This document shows positions 25,420 to 40,110 of a DNA stretch of 64,000 nucleotides, in pieces. The stretch's first letter is position 1, and every line of letters begins with the position of its first letter. Below the pieces are notes generated by a model. That model searched no databases and had not been told where the DNA came from. It worked only from the letters and a program-made list of their open reading frames with translations. A program made the translations under genes and the position numbers. Origin of the DNA: Halictus rubicundus (lineage: Eukaryota; Arthropoda; Insecta; Hymenoptera; Halictidae); contig NW_027489052.1 of assembly GCF_050948215.1 (NCBI RefSeq), positions 1-64,000 of the forward strand, given 5' to 3'.

Positions 25420-25510
25420 CTCTATCCTCTATCCTCTATCCTCTATCCTCTATCCTCTATCCTCTATCCTCTATCCTCTATCCTTTATCCTCTATCCTCT
25501 ATCCTCTATC
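25420..25510 (+). repeat. 7-mer tract, 13 copies with one CTTTATC
   Basis: Same length and same internal variant as 11317-11407 and 14758-14848. It is the last tract of five or more copies before 55112. Confidence 0.95.
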
Positions 25511-26360
25511 CTATCCTATCCTCTATCCTATCCTATCCTATCCTCTATCCTATCCTATCCTCTATCCTATCCTATCCTCTATCCTATCCTATCCTCTATC
25601 CTATCCTATCCTCTATCCTATCCTATCCTCTATCCTATCCTATCCTCTATCCTATCCTCTATCCTATCCTCTATCCTATCCTCTATCCTATCCTATCCAC
25701 TATCCTATCCTCTATCCTACCCTCTATCCTATCCTCTATCCTATCCTATCCTCTATCCTATCCTCTATAATATCGTTTACTCTATCATATCCTATCCTCT
25801 ATCCTATAATATCATCTATCCTATTCCATCCTCTATCCTATCCTCTATCATATCCAATCCTCTATCGTATCCTCTATCCTATCCTACCCTCTTTCCTATC
25901 CTATCCTCTATCCTATCCTATCCTCTATCCTCTATCCTATCCTATCCTCTATCCTATCCTATCCTCTATCCTATCCTATCATCTATCCTATCCTATCCTC
26001 TATCCTATCCTATCCTCTATCCGATCCTCTATCCTATCCTATCCTCTATCCTATCCTATACTCTATCCTATCCTATCCTCTATCTTATACTATCCTCTAC
26101 CTTATCCTATCCTCTATCCTATCCAATTACCTATCCGATCCTCTATCCTATCCTATCCTCTATCAGATCCTCAATCCTATCCTATCCTCTATCCTATCCT
26201 TTCCTCCATCCGATCCTCTATCCTATCCTATCCTCTATCCTCTATCCTATCCTATCCTCTATCCTATCCTATCCTCTATCCTATCCTATCCTCTATCCTA
26301 TCCTATCCTCTATCCTATCCTCTATCCGATCCTCTATCCTATCCTATCCTCTATCCTATC

Positions 26361-29300
26361 CTATCCCCTATCCTATCCTATCCTCTATCCTCTCCTCTAT
26401 CCTATCCTATCCTCTATCCTATCCTATCCTCTATGCTATCCTACCCTCTTTCCTATCCTATCATCTATCCTATCCTATCCTCTATCCTATCCTATCCTCT
26501 ATCCTATCCTATCCTCTATCGTATCCTATCCTCTATCCTGTCCTATCCTCTATCCTATCCTCTCCTCTGTCCTATCCTATCCTCTATCCTATCCTATCCT
26601 CTATCCTATCCTATCCTCTATCCTATCCTCTATCCTATCCTATCCTCTATCCTATCCTATCCTCTATCCTATCCTATCCTCTATCCTATCCTATCCTCTA
26701 TCCTATCCTATCCTCTATCCTATCCTATCCTCTATCCTATCCTATCCTCTATCCTATCCTATCCTCTATCCTATCCTATCCTCTATCCTATCCTATCCTC
26801 TATCCTATCCTATCCTCTATCCTATCCTATCCTCTATCCTATCCTATCCTCTATCCTTTCCTCTATCCTATCCTATCCTCTATCCTATCCTATCCTCTAT
26901 CCGATCCTCTATCCTATCCTATCCTGTATCCTGTCCTATCCTCTATCCTATCCTCTATAATATCGTTTACTCTATCATATCCTATCCTCTATCCTATAAT
27001 ATCATCTATCCTATTCTATCCTCTATCCTATCGTCTATCATATCCAATCCTCTATCGCATCCTCCATGCTATCGTATCCTCTATCCTATCCTATTCTCTA
27101 TCCTATCCTATCCTCTATCCTATCCTATCCTCTATCCGATCCTCTATCCGATCCTCTATCCTATCCTATCCTCTATCCTATCCTATCCTCTATCCTATCC
27201 TATCCTCTATCCTATCCTATCCTCTATCCTATCCTATCCTCTATCCTATCCTATCCTCTATCCTATCCTATCCTCTATCCTATCCTATCCTCTATCCTAT
27301 CCTATCCTCTATCCTATCCTATCCTCTATCCTATCCTATCCTCTATCCTATCCTCTATCCTATTCTCTATCCTATCCTCTATCCTATCCTCTATCCTATC
27401 CTCTCCTCTATCCTATCCTATCCTCTATCCTATCCTATCCTCTATCCTATCCTCTATCCTATCCTATCCTCTATCCTATCCTATCCTCTATCCTATCCTA
27501 TCCTCTATCCTATCCTATCCCCTATCCTATCCTATCCTCTATCCTTTCCTCTATCCTATCCTATCCTCTATCCTATCCTATCCTCTATCCTATCCTATCC
27601 TCTATCGTATCCTATCCTCTATCCTATCCTATCCTCTATCGTATCCTATCCTCTATCCTGTCCTATCCTCTATCCTATCCTATCCTCTATCCTATCCAAT
27701 CCTTTATCCTATCCTATCCTTTATCCTATCCTACCCTCTATCCTATCCTATCCTCTATCCTATCCTATCCTCTATCCTATCCTCTCCTCTATCCTATCCT
27801 ACCCTCTATCCTATCCTCTCCTCTGTCCTATCCTATCCTCTATCCTATCCTATCCTCTATCCTATCCTATCCTCTATCCTATCCTCTATCCTATCCTATC
27901 CTCTATCCTATCCTCTATCCTATCCTATCCTCTATCCTATCCTATCCTCTATCCTATCCTATCCTCTATCCTATCCTATCCTCTATCCTATCCTATCCTC
28001 TATCCTATCCTATCCTCTATCGTATCCTATCCTCTATCCTGTCCTATCCTCTATCCTATCCTATCCTCTATCCTATCCTATCCTTTATCCTATCCTATCC
28101 TCTATCCTCTATCCTATCCTATCCTCTATCCTATCCTATCCTCTATCCTATCCTATCATCTATCCTATCCTATCCTCTATCCTATCCTATCCTCTATCCG
28201 ATCCTCTATCCTATCCTATCCTCTATCCTATCCTATACTCTATCCTATCCTATCCTCTATCTTATACTATCCTCTACCTTATCCTATCCTCTATCCTATC
28301 CAATTACCTATCCGATCCTCTATCCTATCCTATCCTCTATCAGATCCTCAATCCTATCCTATCCTCTATCCTATCCTTTCCTCTATCCTATCCTATCCGC
28401 TATCCGATCCTCTATCCTATCCTATCCTGTACCCTGTCCTATCCTCTATCCAATCCTATCCTATATTCTATCCTTTCCTCTATCCTATCCAATCCTGTAT
28501 CCTGTCCTATCCTCTATCCAATCCTATCCTATATCCTATCCTTTCCTCTATCCTATCCAATCCTCTATCCTATCCTATCCTCTATCCTATCGTATCCTGT
28601 ATCCTGTCCTGTCCTCTATCCTATCCTATCCTATCGTCTATCCTATCCTATCCTCTATCCTATCCTATCCTCTATCCTATCCTATCCTCTATCCTATCGT
28701 ATCCTCTATCGTATCCTATCCTCTATCCTATCCTATCCTCTATCCTATCCTATCCTCTATCCTATCCTATCCTCCGTCCTATCCTATCCTCTATCCTATC
28801 CTATCCTCAATCCTATCCTATCCTCTATCCTATCCTATCCTCTATCCTATCCTATCCTCTATCCTATCCTATCCTCTATCCTATCCTATCCTCTATCCTA
28901 TCCTATCCTCTATCCTATCCTCTATCCTATTCTCTATCCTATCCTCTATCCTATCCTCTATCCTATCCTCTCCTCTATCCTATCCTATCCTCTATCCTAT
29001 CCTATCCTCTATCCTATCCTCTATCCTATCCTCTATCCTATCCTATCCTCTATCCTATCCTATCCTCTATCCTATCCTATCCTCTATCCTATCCTATCCC
29101 CTATCCTATCCTATCCTCTATCCTTTCCTCTATCCTATCCTATCCTCTATCCTATCCTATCCTCTATCCTATCCTATCCTCTATCGTATCCTATCCTCTA
29201 TCCTGTCCTATCCTCTATCCTATCCTATCCTCTATCCTATCCAATCCTTTATCCTATCCTATCCTTTATCCTATCCTACCCTCTATCCTATCCTATCCTC

Positions 29301-32062
29301 TATCCTATCCTATCCTCTATCCTATCCTATCCTCTATCCTATCCTATCCTCTATCCTATCCTATCCTCTATCCTATCCTATCCTCTATCCTATCCTATCC
29401 TCTATCCTATCCTATCCTCTATCCTATCCTCTATCCTATTCTCTATCCTATCCTCTATCCTATCCTCTATCCTATCCTCTCCTCTATCCTATCCTATCCT
29501 CTATCCTATCCTACCCTCTATCCTATCCTCTATCCTATCCTATCCTCTATCCTATCCTATCCTCTATCCTATCCTATCCTCTATCCTATCCTATCCCCTA
29601 TCCTATCCTATCCTCTATCCTTTCCTCTATCCTATCCTATCCTCTATCCTATCCTATCCTCTATCCTATCCTATCCTCTATCGTATCCTATCCTCTATCC
29701 TGTCCTATCCTCTATCCTATCCTATCCTCTATCCTATCCAATCCTTTATCCTATCCTATCCTTTATCCTATCCTACCCTCTATCCTATCCTATCCTCTAT
29801 CCTATCCTATCCTCTATCCTATCCTCTCCTCTATCCTATCCTACCCTCTATCCTATCCTCTCCTCTATCCTATCCTATCCTCTATCCTATCCTATCCTCT
29901 ATCCTATCCTATCCTCTATCCTATCCTCTATCCTATCCTATCCTCTATCCTATCCTCTATCCTATCCTATCCTCTATCCTATCCTATCCTCTATCGTATC
30001 CTATCCTCTATCCTATCCTATCCCCTATTCTATCCGATCCTCTATCCTATCCTATCCTGTATCCTGTCCTATCCTCTATCCTATCCTATCCTCTATCCTA
30101 TCCTTTCCTCTATCCTATCCTATCCTCTATCCTTTCCTCTATCCTATCCTATCCTCTATCCTATCCTATCCTCTATCCGATCCTCTATCCTATCCTATCC
30201 TGTATCCTGTCCTATCCTCTATCCTATCCTCTATAATATCGTTTACTCTATCATATCCTATCCTCTATCCTATAATATCATCTATCCTATTCTATCCTCT
30301 ATCCTATCGTCTATCATATCCAATCCTCTATCGCATCCTCCATCCTATCGTATCCTCTATCCTATCCTATACTCTATCCTATCCTCTCCTCTATCCAATC
30401 CTATCCTATATCCTATCCTTTCCTCTATCCTATCCAATCCTCTATCCTATCCTATCCTCTATCCTATCCTATCCTGTATCCTGTCCTATCCTCTATCCTA
30501 TCCTATCCTCTATCCTATCCTTTCCTCTATCCTATCCAATCCTCTATCCTATCCTATCCTCTATCCTATCGTATCATCTGTCGTATCCTATCCTCTATCC
30601 TATCCTATCCTCTATCCTATCCTATCCTATCCTCTATCCTATCCTCTATCCTATCCTATCCTCTATCCTATCCTCTATCCTATCCTATCCTCTATCCTCT
30701 ATCCTATCCTGTCCTCTATCCTATCCTATACTCTATCCTATCGTATCCTCTATCGTATCCTATCCTCTATCCTATCCTATCCTCTATCCTATCCTATCGT
30801 CTATCCTATCCTATCCTCTATCCTATCCTATCCGCTATCCTATCCTATCCTCTATCCTATCGTATCCTCTATCCTATCCTATCCTCTATCCTAACCTATC
30901 CTCTATCCTATCCTATTCTCTATCCTATCCTATCCTCTATCCTATCCTATCCTCTATCCGATCCTCTATCCGATCCTCTATCCTATCCTATCCTCTATCC
31001 TATCCTATCCTCTATCCTATCCTATCCTCTATCCTATCCTATCCTCTATCCTATCCTATCCTCTATCCTATCCTATCCTCTATCCTATCCTATCCTCTAT
31101 CCTATCCTCTATCCTATTCTCTATCCTATCCTCTATCCTATCCTCTATCCTATCCTCTCCTCTATCCTATCCTATCCTCTATCCTATCCTATCCTCTATC
31201 CTATCCTCTATCCTATCCTATCCTCTATCCTATCCTATCCTCTATCCTATCCTATCCTCTATCCTATCCTATCCCCTATCCTATCCTATCCTCTATCCTT
31301 TCCTCTATCCTATCCTATCCTCTATCCTATCCTATCCTCTATCCTATCCTATCCTCTATCGTATCCTATCCTCTATCCTGTCCTATCCTCTATCCTATCC
31401 TATCCTCTATCCTATCCAATCCTTTATCCTATCCTATCCTTTATCCTATCCTACCCTCTATCCTATCCTATCCTCTATCCTATCCTATCCTCTATCCTAT
31501 CCTATCCTCTATCCTATCCTATCCCCTATCCTATCCTATCCTCTATCCTTTCCTCTATCCTATCCTATCCCCTATCCTATCCTATCCTCTATCCTTTCCT
31601 CTATCCTATCCTATCCTCTATCCTATCCTATCCTCTATCCTATCCTATCCTCTATCGTATCCTATCCTCTATCCTGTCCTATCCTCTATCCTATCCTATC
31701 CTCTATCCTATCCAATCCTTTATCCTATCCTATCCTTTATCCTATCCTACCCTCTATCCTATCCTATCCTCTATCCTATCCTATCCTCTATCCTATCCTC
31801 TCCTCTATCCTATCCTACCCTCTATCCTATCCTCTCCTCTGTCCTATCCTATCCTCTATCCTATCCTATCCTCTATCCTATCCTATCCTCTATCCTATCC
31901 TCTATCCTATCCTATCCTCTATCCTATCCTCTATCCTATCCTATCCTCTATCCTATCCTATCCTCTATCCTATCCTATCCTCTATCCTATCCTATCCTCT
32001 ATCCTATCCTATCCTCTATCCTATCCTATCCTCTATCCTATCCTATCCTCTATCCTATCCTA
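26361..32062 (+). repeat. 5.7-kb higher-order repeat, copy 1
   Basis: Opens with TATCCCC and the CTATGCTATCCTACCC variant (ATG 26433), then a type I landmark (26965) whose CTCCATCC has become CTCCATGC (ATG 27066), a long 12/17-mer region, CCAATTAC, TGTACCC, TCCGTCC, a type I landmark (30241), CATCTGTCG (30571) and CTAACC (30893). Offset to copy 2 is 5699 at both ATG variants and 5888 from 30241 to at least 31411. The left edge is approximate. Confidence 0.87.
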
Positions 32063-35000
32063 ACCCCTATCCTATCCTATCCTCTATCCTCTCCTCTATC
32101 CTATCCTATCCTCTATCCTATCCTATCCTCTATGCTATCCTACCCTCTTTCCTATCCTATCCTCTATCCTATCCTATCCTCTATCCTATCCTATCCTCTA
32201 TCCTATCCTATCCTCTATCGTATCCTATCCTCTATCCTGTCCTATCCTCTATCCTATCCTCTCCTCTGTCCTATCCTATCCTCTATCCTATCCTATCCTC
32301 TATCCTATCCTATCCTCTATCCTATCCTCTATCCTATCCTATCCTCTATCCTATCCTATCCTCTATCCTATCCTATCCTCTATCCTATCCTATCCTCTAT
32401 CCTATCCTATCCTCTATCCTATCCTATCCTCTATCCTATCCTATCCTCTATCCTATCCTATCCTCTATCCTATCCTATCCTCTATCCTATCCTATCCTCT
32501 ATCCTATCCTATCCTCTATCCTATCCTATCCTCTATCCTATCCTATCCTCTATCCTTTCCTCTATCCTATCCTATCCTCTATCCTATCCTATCCTCTATC
32601 CGATCCTCTATCCTATCCTATCCTGTATCCTGTCCTATCCTCTATCCTATCCTCTATAATATCGTTTACTCTATCATATCCTATCCTCTATCCTATAATA
32701 TCATCTATCCTATTCTATCCTCTATCCTATCGTCTATCATATCCAATCCTCTATCGCATCCTCCATGCTATCGTATCCTCTATCCTATCCTATTCTCTAT
32801 CCTATCCTATCCTCTATCCTATCCTATCCTCTATCCGATCCTCTATCCTATCCTATCCTCTATCCTATCCTATCCTCTATCCTATCCTATCCTCTATCCT
32901 ATCCTATCCTCTATCCTATCCTATCCTCTATCCTATCCTATCCTCTATCCTATCCTATCCTCTATCCTATCCTATCCTCTATCCTATCCTCTATCCTATT
33001 CTCTATCCTATCCTCTATCCTATCCTCTATCCTATCCTATCCTCTATCCTATCCTATCCTCTATCCTATCCTATCCTCTATCCTATCCTATCCCCTATCC
33101 TATCCTATCCTCTATCCTTTCCTCTATCCTATCCTATCCTCTATCCTATCCTATCCTCTATCCTATCCTATCCTCTATCGTATCCTATCCTCTATCCTAT
33201 CCTATCCTCTATCGTATCCTATCCTCTATCCTGTCCTATCCTCTATCCTATCCTATCCTCTATCCTATCCAATCCTTTATCCTATCCTATCCTTTATCCT
33301 ATCCTACCCTCTATCCTATCCTATCCTCTATCCTATCCTATCCTCTATCCTATCCTCTCCTCTATCCTATCCTACCCTCTATCCTATCCTCTCCTCTGTC
33401 CTATCCTATCCTCTATCCTATCCTATCCTCTATCCTATCCTATCCTCTATCCTATCCTCTATCCTATCCTATCCTCTATCCTATCCTCTATCCTATCCTA
33501 TCCTCTATCCTATCCTATCCTCTATCCTATCCTATCCTCTATCCTATCCTATCCTCTATCCTATCCTATCCTCTATCCTATCCTATCCTCTATCGTATCC
33601 TATCCTCTATCCTGTCCTATCCTCTATCCTATCCTATCCTCTATCCTATCCTATCCTTTATCCTATCCTATCCTCTATCCTATCCTACCCTCTATCCTAT
33701 CCTATCCTCTATCCTATCCTATCCTCTATCCTATCCTCTCCTCTATCCTATCGTACCATCTATCCTATCCTCTCCTCTATCCTATCCTATCCACTATCCT
33801 ATCCTCTATCCTACCCTCTATCCTATCCTCTATCCTATCCTATCCTCTATCCTATCCTCTATAATATCGTTTACTCTATCATATCCTTTCCTCTATCCTA
33901 TAATATCATCTATCCTATTCTATCCTCTATCCTATCCTCTATCATATCCAATCCTCTATCGTATCCTCTATCCTATCCTACCCTCTTTCCTATCCTATCC
34001 TCTATCCTATCCTATCCTCTATCCTCTATCCTATCCTATCCTCTATCCTATCCTATCCTCTATCCTATCCTATCATCTATCCTATCCTATCCTCTATCCT
34101 ATCCTATCCTCTATCCGATCCTCTATCCTATCCTATCCTCTATCCTATCCTATACTCTATCCTATCCTATCCTCTATCTTATACTATCCTCTACCTTATC
34201 CTATCCTCTATCCTATCCAATTACCTATCCGATCCTCTATCCTATCCTATCCTCTATCAGATCCTCAATCCTATCCTATCCTCTATCCTATCCTTTCCTC
34301 TATCCTATCCTATCCGCTATCCGATCCTCTATCCTATCCTATCCTGTACCCTGTCCTATCCTCTATCCAATCCTATCCTATATTCTATCCTTTCCTCTAT
34401 CCTATCCAATCCTGTATCCTGTCCTATCCTCTATCCAATCCTATCCTATATCCTATCCTTTCCTCTATCCTATCCAATCCTCTATCCTATCCTATCCTCT
34501 ATCCTATCGTATCCTGTATCCTGTCCTGTCCTCTATCCTATCCTATCCTATCGTCTATCCTATCCTATCCTCTATCCTATCCTATCCTCTATCCTATCCT
34601 ATCCTCTATCCTATCGTATCCTCTATCGTATCCTATCCTCTATCCTATCCTATCCTCTATCCTATCCTATCCTCTATCCTATCCTATCCTCCGTCCTATC
34701 CTATCCTCTATCCTATCCTATCCTCAATCCTATCCTATCCTCTATCCTATCCTATCCTCTATCCTATCCTATCCTCTATCCTATCCTATCCTCTATCCTA
34801 TCCTATCCTCTATCCTATCCTATCCTCTATCCTATCCTCTATCCTATTCTCTATCCTATCCTCTATGCTATCCTCTATCCTATCCTCTCCTCTATCCTAT
34901 CCTATCCTCTATCCTATCCTATCCTCTATCCTATCCTCTATCCTATCCTATCCTCTATCCTATCCTATCCTCTATCCTATCCTATCCTCTATCCTATCCT

Positions 35001-37823
35001 ATCCCCTATCCTATCCTATCCTCTATCCTTTCCTCTATCCTATCCTATCCTCTATCCTATCCTATCCTCTATCCTATCCTATCCTCTATCGTATCCTATC
35101 CTCTATCCTGTCCTATCCTCTATCCTATCCTATCCTCTATCCTATCCAATCCTTTATCCTATCCTATCCTTTATCCTATCCTACCCTCTATCCTATCCTA
35201 TCCTCTATCCTATCCTATCCTCTATCCTATCCTATCCTCTATCCTATCCTATCCTCTATCCTATCCTATCCTCTATCCTATCCTATCCTCTATCCTATCC
35301 TATCCTCTATCCTATCCTCTATCCTATTCTCTATCCTATCCTCTATCCTATCCTCTATCCTATCCTCTCCTCTATCCTATCCTATCCTCTATCCTATCCT
35401 ATCCTCTATCCTATCCTCTATCCTATCCTATCCTCTATCCTATCCTATCCTCTATCCTATCCTATCCTCTATCCTATCCTATCCCCTATCCTATCCTATC
35501 CTCTATCCTTTCCTCTATCCTATCCTATCCTCTATCCTATCCTATCCTCTATCCTATCCTATCCTCTATCGTATCCTATCCTCTATCCTGTCCTATCCTC
35601 TATCCTATCCTATCCTCTATCCTATCCAATCCTTTATCCTATCCTATCCTTTATCCTATCCTACCCTCTATCCTATCCTATCCTCTATCCTATCCTATCC
35701 TCTATCCTATCCTCTCCTCTATCCTATCCTACCCTCTATCCTATCCTCTCCTCTATCCTATCCTATCCTCTATCCTATCCTATCCTCTATCCTATCCTAT
35801 CCTCTATCCTATCCTCTATCCTATCCTATCCTCTATCCTATCCTCTATCCTATCCTATCCTCTATCCTATCCTATCCTCTATCGTATCCTATCCTCTATC
35901 CTATCCTATCCCCTATTCTATCCGATCCTCTATCCTATCCTATCCTGTATCCTGTCCTATCCTCTATCCTATCCTATCCTCTATCCTATCCTTTCCTCTA
36001 TCCTATCCTATCCTCTATCCTTTCCTCTATCCTATCCTATCCTCTATCCTATCCTATCCTCTATCCGATCCTCTATCCTATCCTATCCTGTATCCTGTCC
36101 TATCCTCTATCCTATCCTCTATAATATCGTTTACTCTATCATATCCTATCCTCTATCCTATAATATCATCTATCCTATTCTATCCTCTATCCTATCGTCT
36201 ATCATATCCAATCCTCTATCGCATCCTCCATCCTATCGTATCCTCTATCCTATCCTATACTCTATCCTATCCTCTCCTCTATCCAATCCTATCCTATATC
36301 CTATCCTTTCCTCTATCCTATCCAATCCTCTATCCTATCCTATCCTCTATCCTATCCTATCCTGTATCCTGTCCTATCCTCTATCCTATCCTATCCTCTA
36401 TCCTATCCTTTCCTCTATCCTATCCAATCCTCTATCCTATCCTATCCTCTATCCTATCGTATCATCTGTCGTATCCTATCCTCTATCCTATCCTATCCTC
36501 TATCCTATCCTATCCTATCCTCTATCCTATCCTCTATCCTATCCTATCCTCTATCCTATCCTCTATCCTATCCTATCCTCTATCCTCTATCCTATCCTGT
36601 CCTCTATCCTATCCTATACTCTATCCTATCGTATCCTCTATCGTATCCTATCCTCTATCCTATCCTATCCTCTATCCTATCCTATCGTCTATCCTATCCT
36701 ATCCTCTATCCTATCCTATCCGCTATCCTATCCTATCCTCTATCCTATCGTATCCTCTATCCTATCCTATCCTCTATCCTAACCTATCCTCTATCCTATC
36801 CTATTCTCTATCCTATCCTATCCTCTATCCTATCCTATCCTCTATCCGATCCTCTATCCGATCCTCTATCCTATCCTATCCTCTATCCTATCCTATCCTC
36901 TATCCTATCCTATCCTCTATCCTATCCTATCCTCTATCCTATCCTATCCTCTATCCTATCCTATCCTCTATCCTATCCTATCCTCTATCCTATCCTCTAT
37001 CCTATTCTCTATCCTATCCTCTATCCTATCCTCTATCCTATCCTCTCCTCTATCCTATCCTATCCTCTATCCTATCCTATCCTCTATCCTATCCTCTATC
37101 CTATCCTATCCTCTATCCTATCCTATCCTCTATCCTATCCTATCCTCTATCCTATCCTATCCCCTATCCTATCCTATCCTCTATCCTTTCCTCTATCCTA
37201 TCCTATCCTCTATCCTATCCTATCCTCTATCCTATCCTATCCTCTATCGTATCCTATCCTCTATCCTGTCCTATCCTCTATCCTATCCTATCCTCTATCC
37301 TATCCAATCCTTTATCCTATCCTATCCTTTATCCTATCCTACCCTCTATCCTATCCTATCCTCTATCCTATCCTATCCTCTATCCTATCCTCTCCTCTAT
37401 CCTATCCTACCCTCTATCCTATCCTCTCCTCTGTCCTATCCTATCCTCTATCCTATCCTATCCTCTATCCTATCCTATCCTCTATCCTATCCTCTATCCT
37501 ATCCTATCCTCTATCCTATCCTCTATCCTATCCTATCCTCTATCCTATCCTATCCTCTATCCTATCCTATCCTCTATCCTATCCTATCCTCTATCCTATC
37601 CTATCCTCTATCCTATCCTATCCTCTATCCTATCCTATCCTCTATCCTATCCTATCCTCTATCCTATCCTATCCTCTATCCTATCCTATCCTCTATCCTA
37701 TCCTATCCTCTATCCTTTCCTCTATCCTATCCTATCCTCTATCCTATCCTATCCTCTATCCGATCCTCTATCCTATCCTATCCTGTATCCTGTCCTATCC
37801 TCTATCCTATCCTCTATAATATC
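32063..37823 (+). repeat. 5.7-kb higher-order repeat, copy 2
   Basis: Carries both ATG variants (32132, 32765), landmarks 32664, 33869 (type II) and 36129, CATCTGTCG (36459) and CTAACC. It gains a net 189 bp between 32765 and 36129 relative to copy 1, including a type II landmark and a repeated CTATTCTC stretch. It loses 296 bp near 37390, where copy 1 has an extra TATCCCC stretch. A third ATG substitution lies at 34865. Confidence 0.87.
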
Positions 37824-40110
37824 GTTTACTCTATCATATCCTATCCTCTATCCTATAATATCATCTATCCTATTCTATCCTCTATCCTATCGTCTATCAT
37901 ATCCAATCCTCTATCGCATCCTCCATCCTATCGTATCCTCTATCCTATCCTATACTCTATCCTATCCTCTCCTCTATCCAATCCTATCCTATATCCTATC
38001 CTTTCCTCTATCCTATCCAATCCTCTATCCTATCCTATCCTCTATCCTATCCTATCCTCTATCGTATCCTATCCTCTATCCTATCCTATCCTCTATCCTA
38101 TCCTCTATCCTATCCTATCCTCTATCCTATCCTATCGTCTATCCTATCCTATCCTCTATCCTATCCTATCCTCTATCCTATCCTATCCTCTATCCTATCG
38201 TATCCTCTATCGTATCCTATCCTCTATCCTATCCTATCCTCTATCCTATCCTATCCTCTATCCTATCCTATCCTCTATCCTATCCTATCGTCTATCCTAT
38301 CCTATCCTCTATCCTATCCTATCCGCTATCCTATCCTATCCTCTATCCTATCGTATCCTCTATCCTATCCTATCCTCTATCCTAACCTATCCTCTATCCT
38401 ATCCTATTCTCTATCCTATCCTATCCTCTATATTATCCTATCCTCTATCCGATCCTCTATCCGATCCTCTATCCTATCCTATCCTCTATCCTATCCTATC
38501 CTCTATCCTATCCTATCCTCTATCCTATCCTATCCTCTATCCTATCCTATCCTCTATCCTATCCTATCCTCTATCCTATCCTCTATCCTATTCTCTATCC
38601 TATCCTCTATCCTATCCTCTATCCTATCCTCTCCTCTATCCTATCCTATCCTCTATCCTATCCTATCCTCTATCCTATCCTCTATCCTATCCTATCCTCT
38701 ATCCTATCCTATCCTCTATCCTATCCTATCCTCTATCCTATCCTATCCCCTATCCTATCCTATCCTCTATCCTTTCCTCTATCCTATCCTATCCTCTATC
38801 CTATCCTATCCTCTATCCTATCCTATCCTCTATCGTATCCTATCCTCTATCCTGTCCTATCCTCTATCCTATCCTATCCTCTATCCTATCCAATCCTTTA
38901 TCCTATCCTATCCTTTATCCTATCCTACCCTCTATCCTATCCTATCCTCTATCCTATCCTATCCTCTATCCTATCCTCTCCTCTATCCTATCCTACCCTC
39001 TATCCTATCCTCTCCTCTGTCCTATCCTATCCTCTATCCTATCCTATCCTCTATCCTATCCTATCCTCTATCCTATCCTCTATCCTATCCTATCCTCTAT
39101 CCTATCCTCTATCCTATCCTATCCTCTATCCTATCCTATCCTCTATCCTATCCTATCCTCTATCCTATCCTATCCTCTATCCTATCCTATCCTCTATCCT
39201 ATCCTATCCTCTATCCTATCCTATCCTCTATCCTATCCTATCCTCTATCCTATCCTATCCTCTATCCTATCCTATCCTCTATCCTATCCTATCCTCTATC
39301 CTATCCTATCCTCTATCCTATCCTATCCTCTATCCTATCCTATCCTCTATCCTTTCCTCTATCCTATCCTATCCTCTATCCTATCCTATCCTCTATCCGA
39401 TCCTCTATCCTATCCTATCCTGTATCCTGTCCTATCCTCTATCCTATCCTCTATAATATCGTTTACTCTATCATATCCTATCCTCTATCCTATAATATCA
39501 TCTATCCTATTCTATCCTCTATCCTATCGTCTATCATATCCAATCCTCTATCGCATCCTCCATCCTATCGTATCCTCTATCCTATCCTATACTCTATCCT
39601 ATCCTCTCCTCTATCCAATCCTATCCTATATCCTATCCTTTCCTCTATCCTATCCAATCCTCTATCCTATCCTATCCTCTATCCTATCCTATCCTCTATC
39701 GTATCCTATCCTCTATCCTATCCTATCCTCTATCCTATCCTCTATCCTATCCTATCCTCTATCCTATCCTATCGTCTATCCTATCCTATCCTCTATCCTA
39801 TCCTATCCTCTATCCTATCCTATCCTCTATCCTATCGTATCCTCTATCGTATCCTATCCTCTATCCTATCCTATCCTCTATCCTATCCTATCCTCTATCC
39901 TATCCTTTCCTCAATCCTATTATATCCTCTATCCTATCCTATCCTCTATCCTATCCTATCCTCTATCCTATCCTATCCCCTATCCTATCCTATCCTCTAT
40001 CCTTTCCTCTATCCTATCCTATCCTCTATCCTATCCTATCCTCTATCCGATCCTCTATCCTATCCTATCCTGTATCCTGTCCTATCCTCTATCCTATCCT
40101 CTATAATATC
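36129..40110 (+). repeat. Repeats of about 1.65 kb set by type I landmarks
   Basis: Type I landmarks at 36129, 37824, 39461 and 40111 are spaced 1695, 1637 and 650. The first two intervals share TATACTC, CCTATATCC, GTCTATCC, CCGCTATCC, CTAACC, CTATTCTC, CCAATCCTTTATCC, CTACCC and CTCTGTCC in the same order. Only the first has CATCTGTCG, only the second has TATATTATCC (near 38427). The third interval is a short form with TTTCCTCAATCC. Confidence 0.85.

Larger units (their letters stand above)
23611..26360 (+). repeat. Third, internally shortened copy of the 3441-bp block
   Basis: Begins with GATCGTATCATC like 8842 and 12283 and keeps the marker order type I (24032), type III (24500), 7-mer tract (24711-24780, ten copies instead of fourteen), CTAGCCC (25122), 7-mer tract with CTTTATC (25420-25510), type II (25775), CCAATTAC (near 26123). 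The GATCG-to-type III distance is 51 bp shorter (three 17-mers) and the second type I landmark is missing; GATCG-to-type II is about 650 bp shorter in total. Confidence 0.87.

Noticed and set aside
26433..30236. Open frames 26433-26960 and 27066-30236
   Set aside because: Both begin at substitution-made ATGs and end at landmark TAA codons. Near-identical copies at 32132 and 32765 are explained by the 5.7-kb duplication, not by gene duplication.
32132..36124. Open frames 32132-32659 and 32765-36124
   Set aside because: Satellite translation as above; the stop at 36122-36124 is the landmark TAA, and the internal Met at 34865 is another single substitution.
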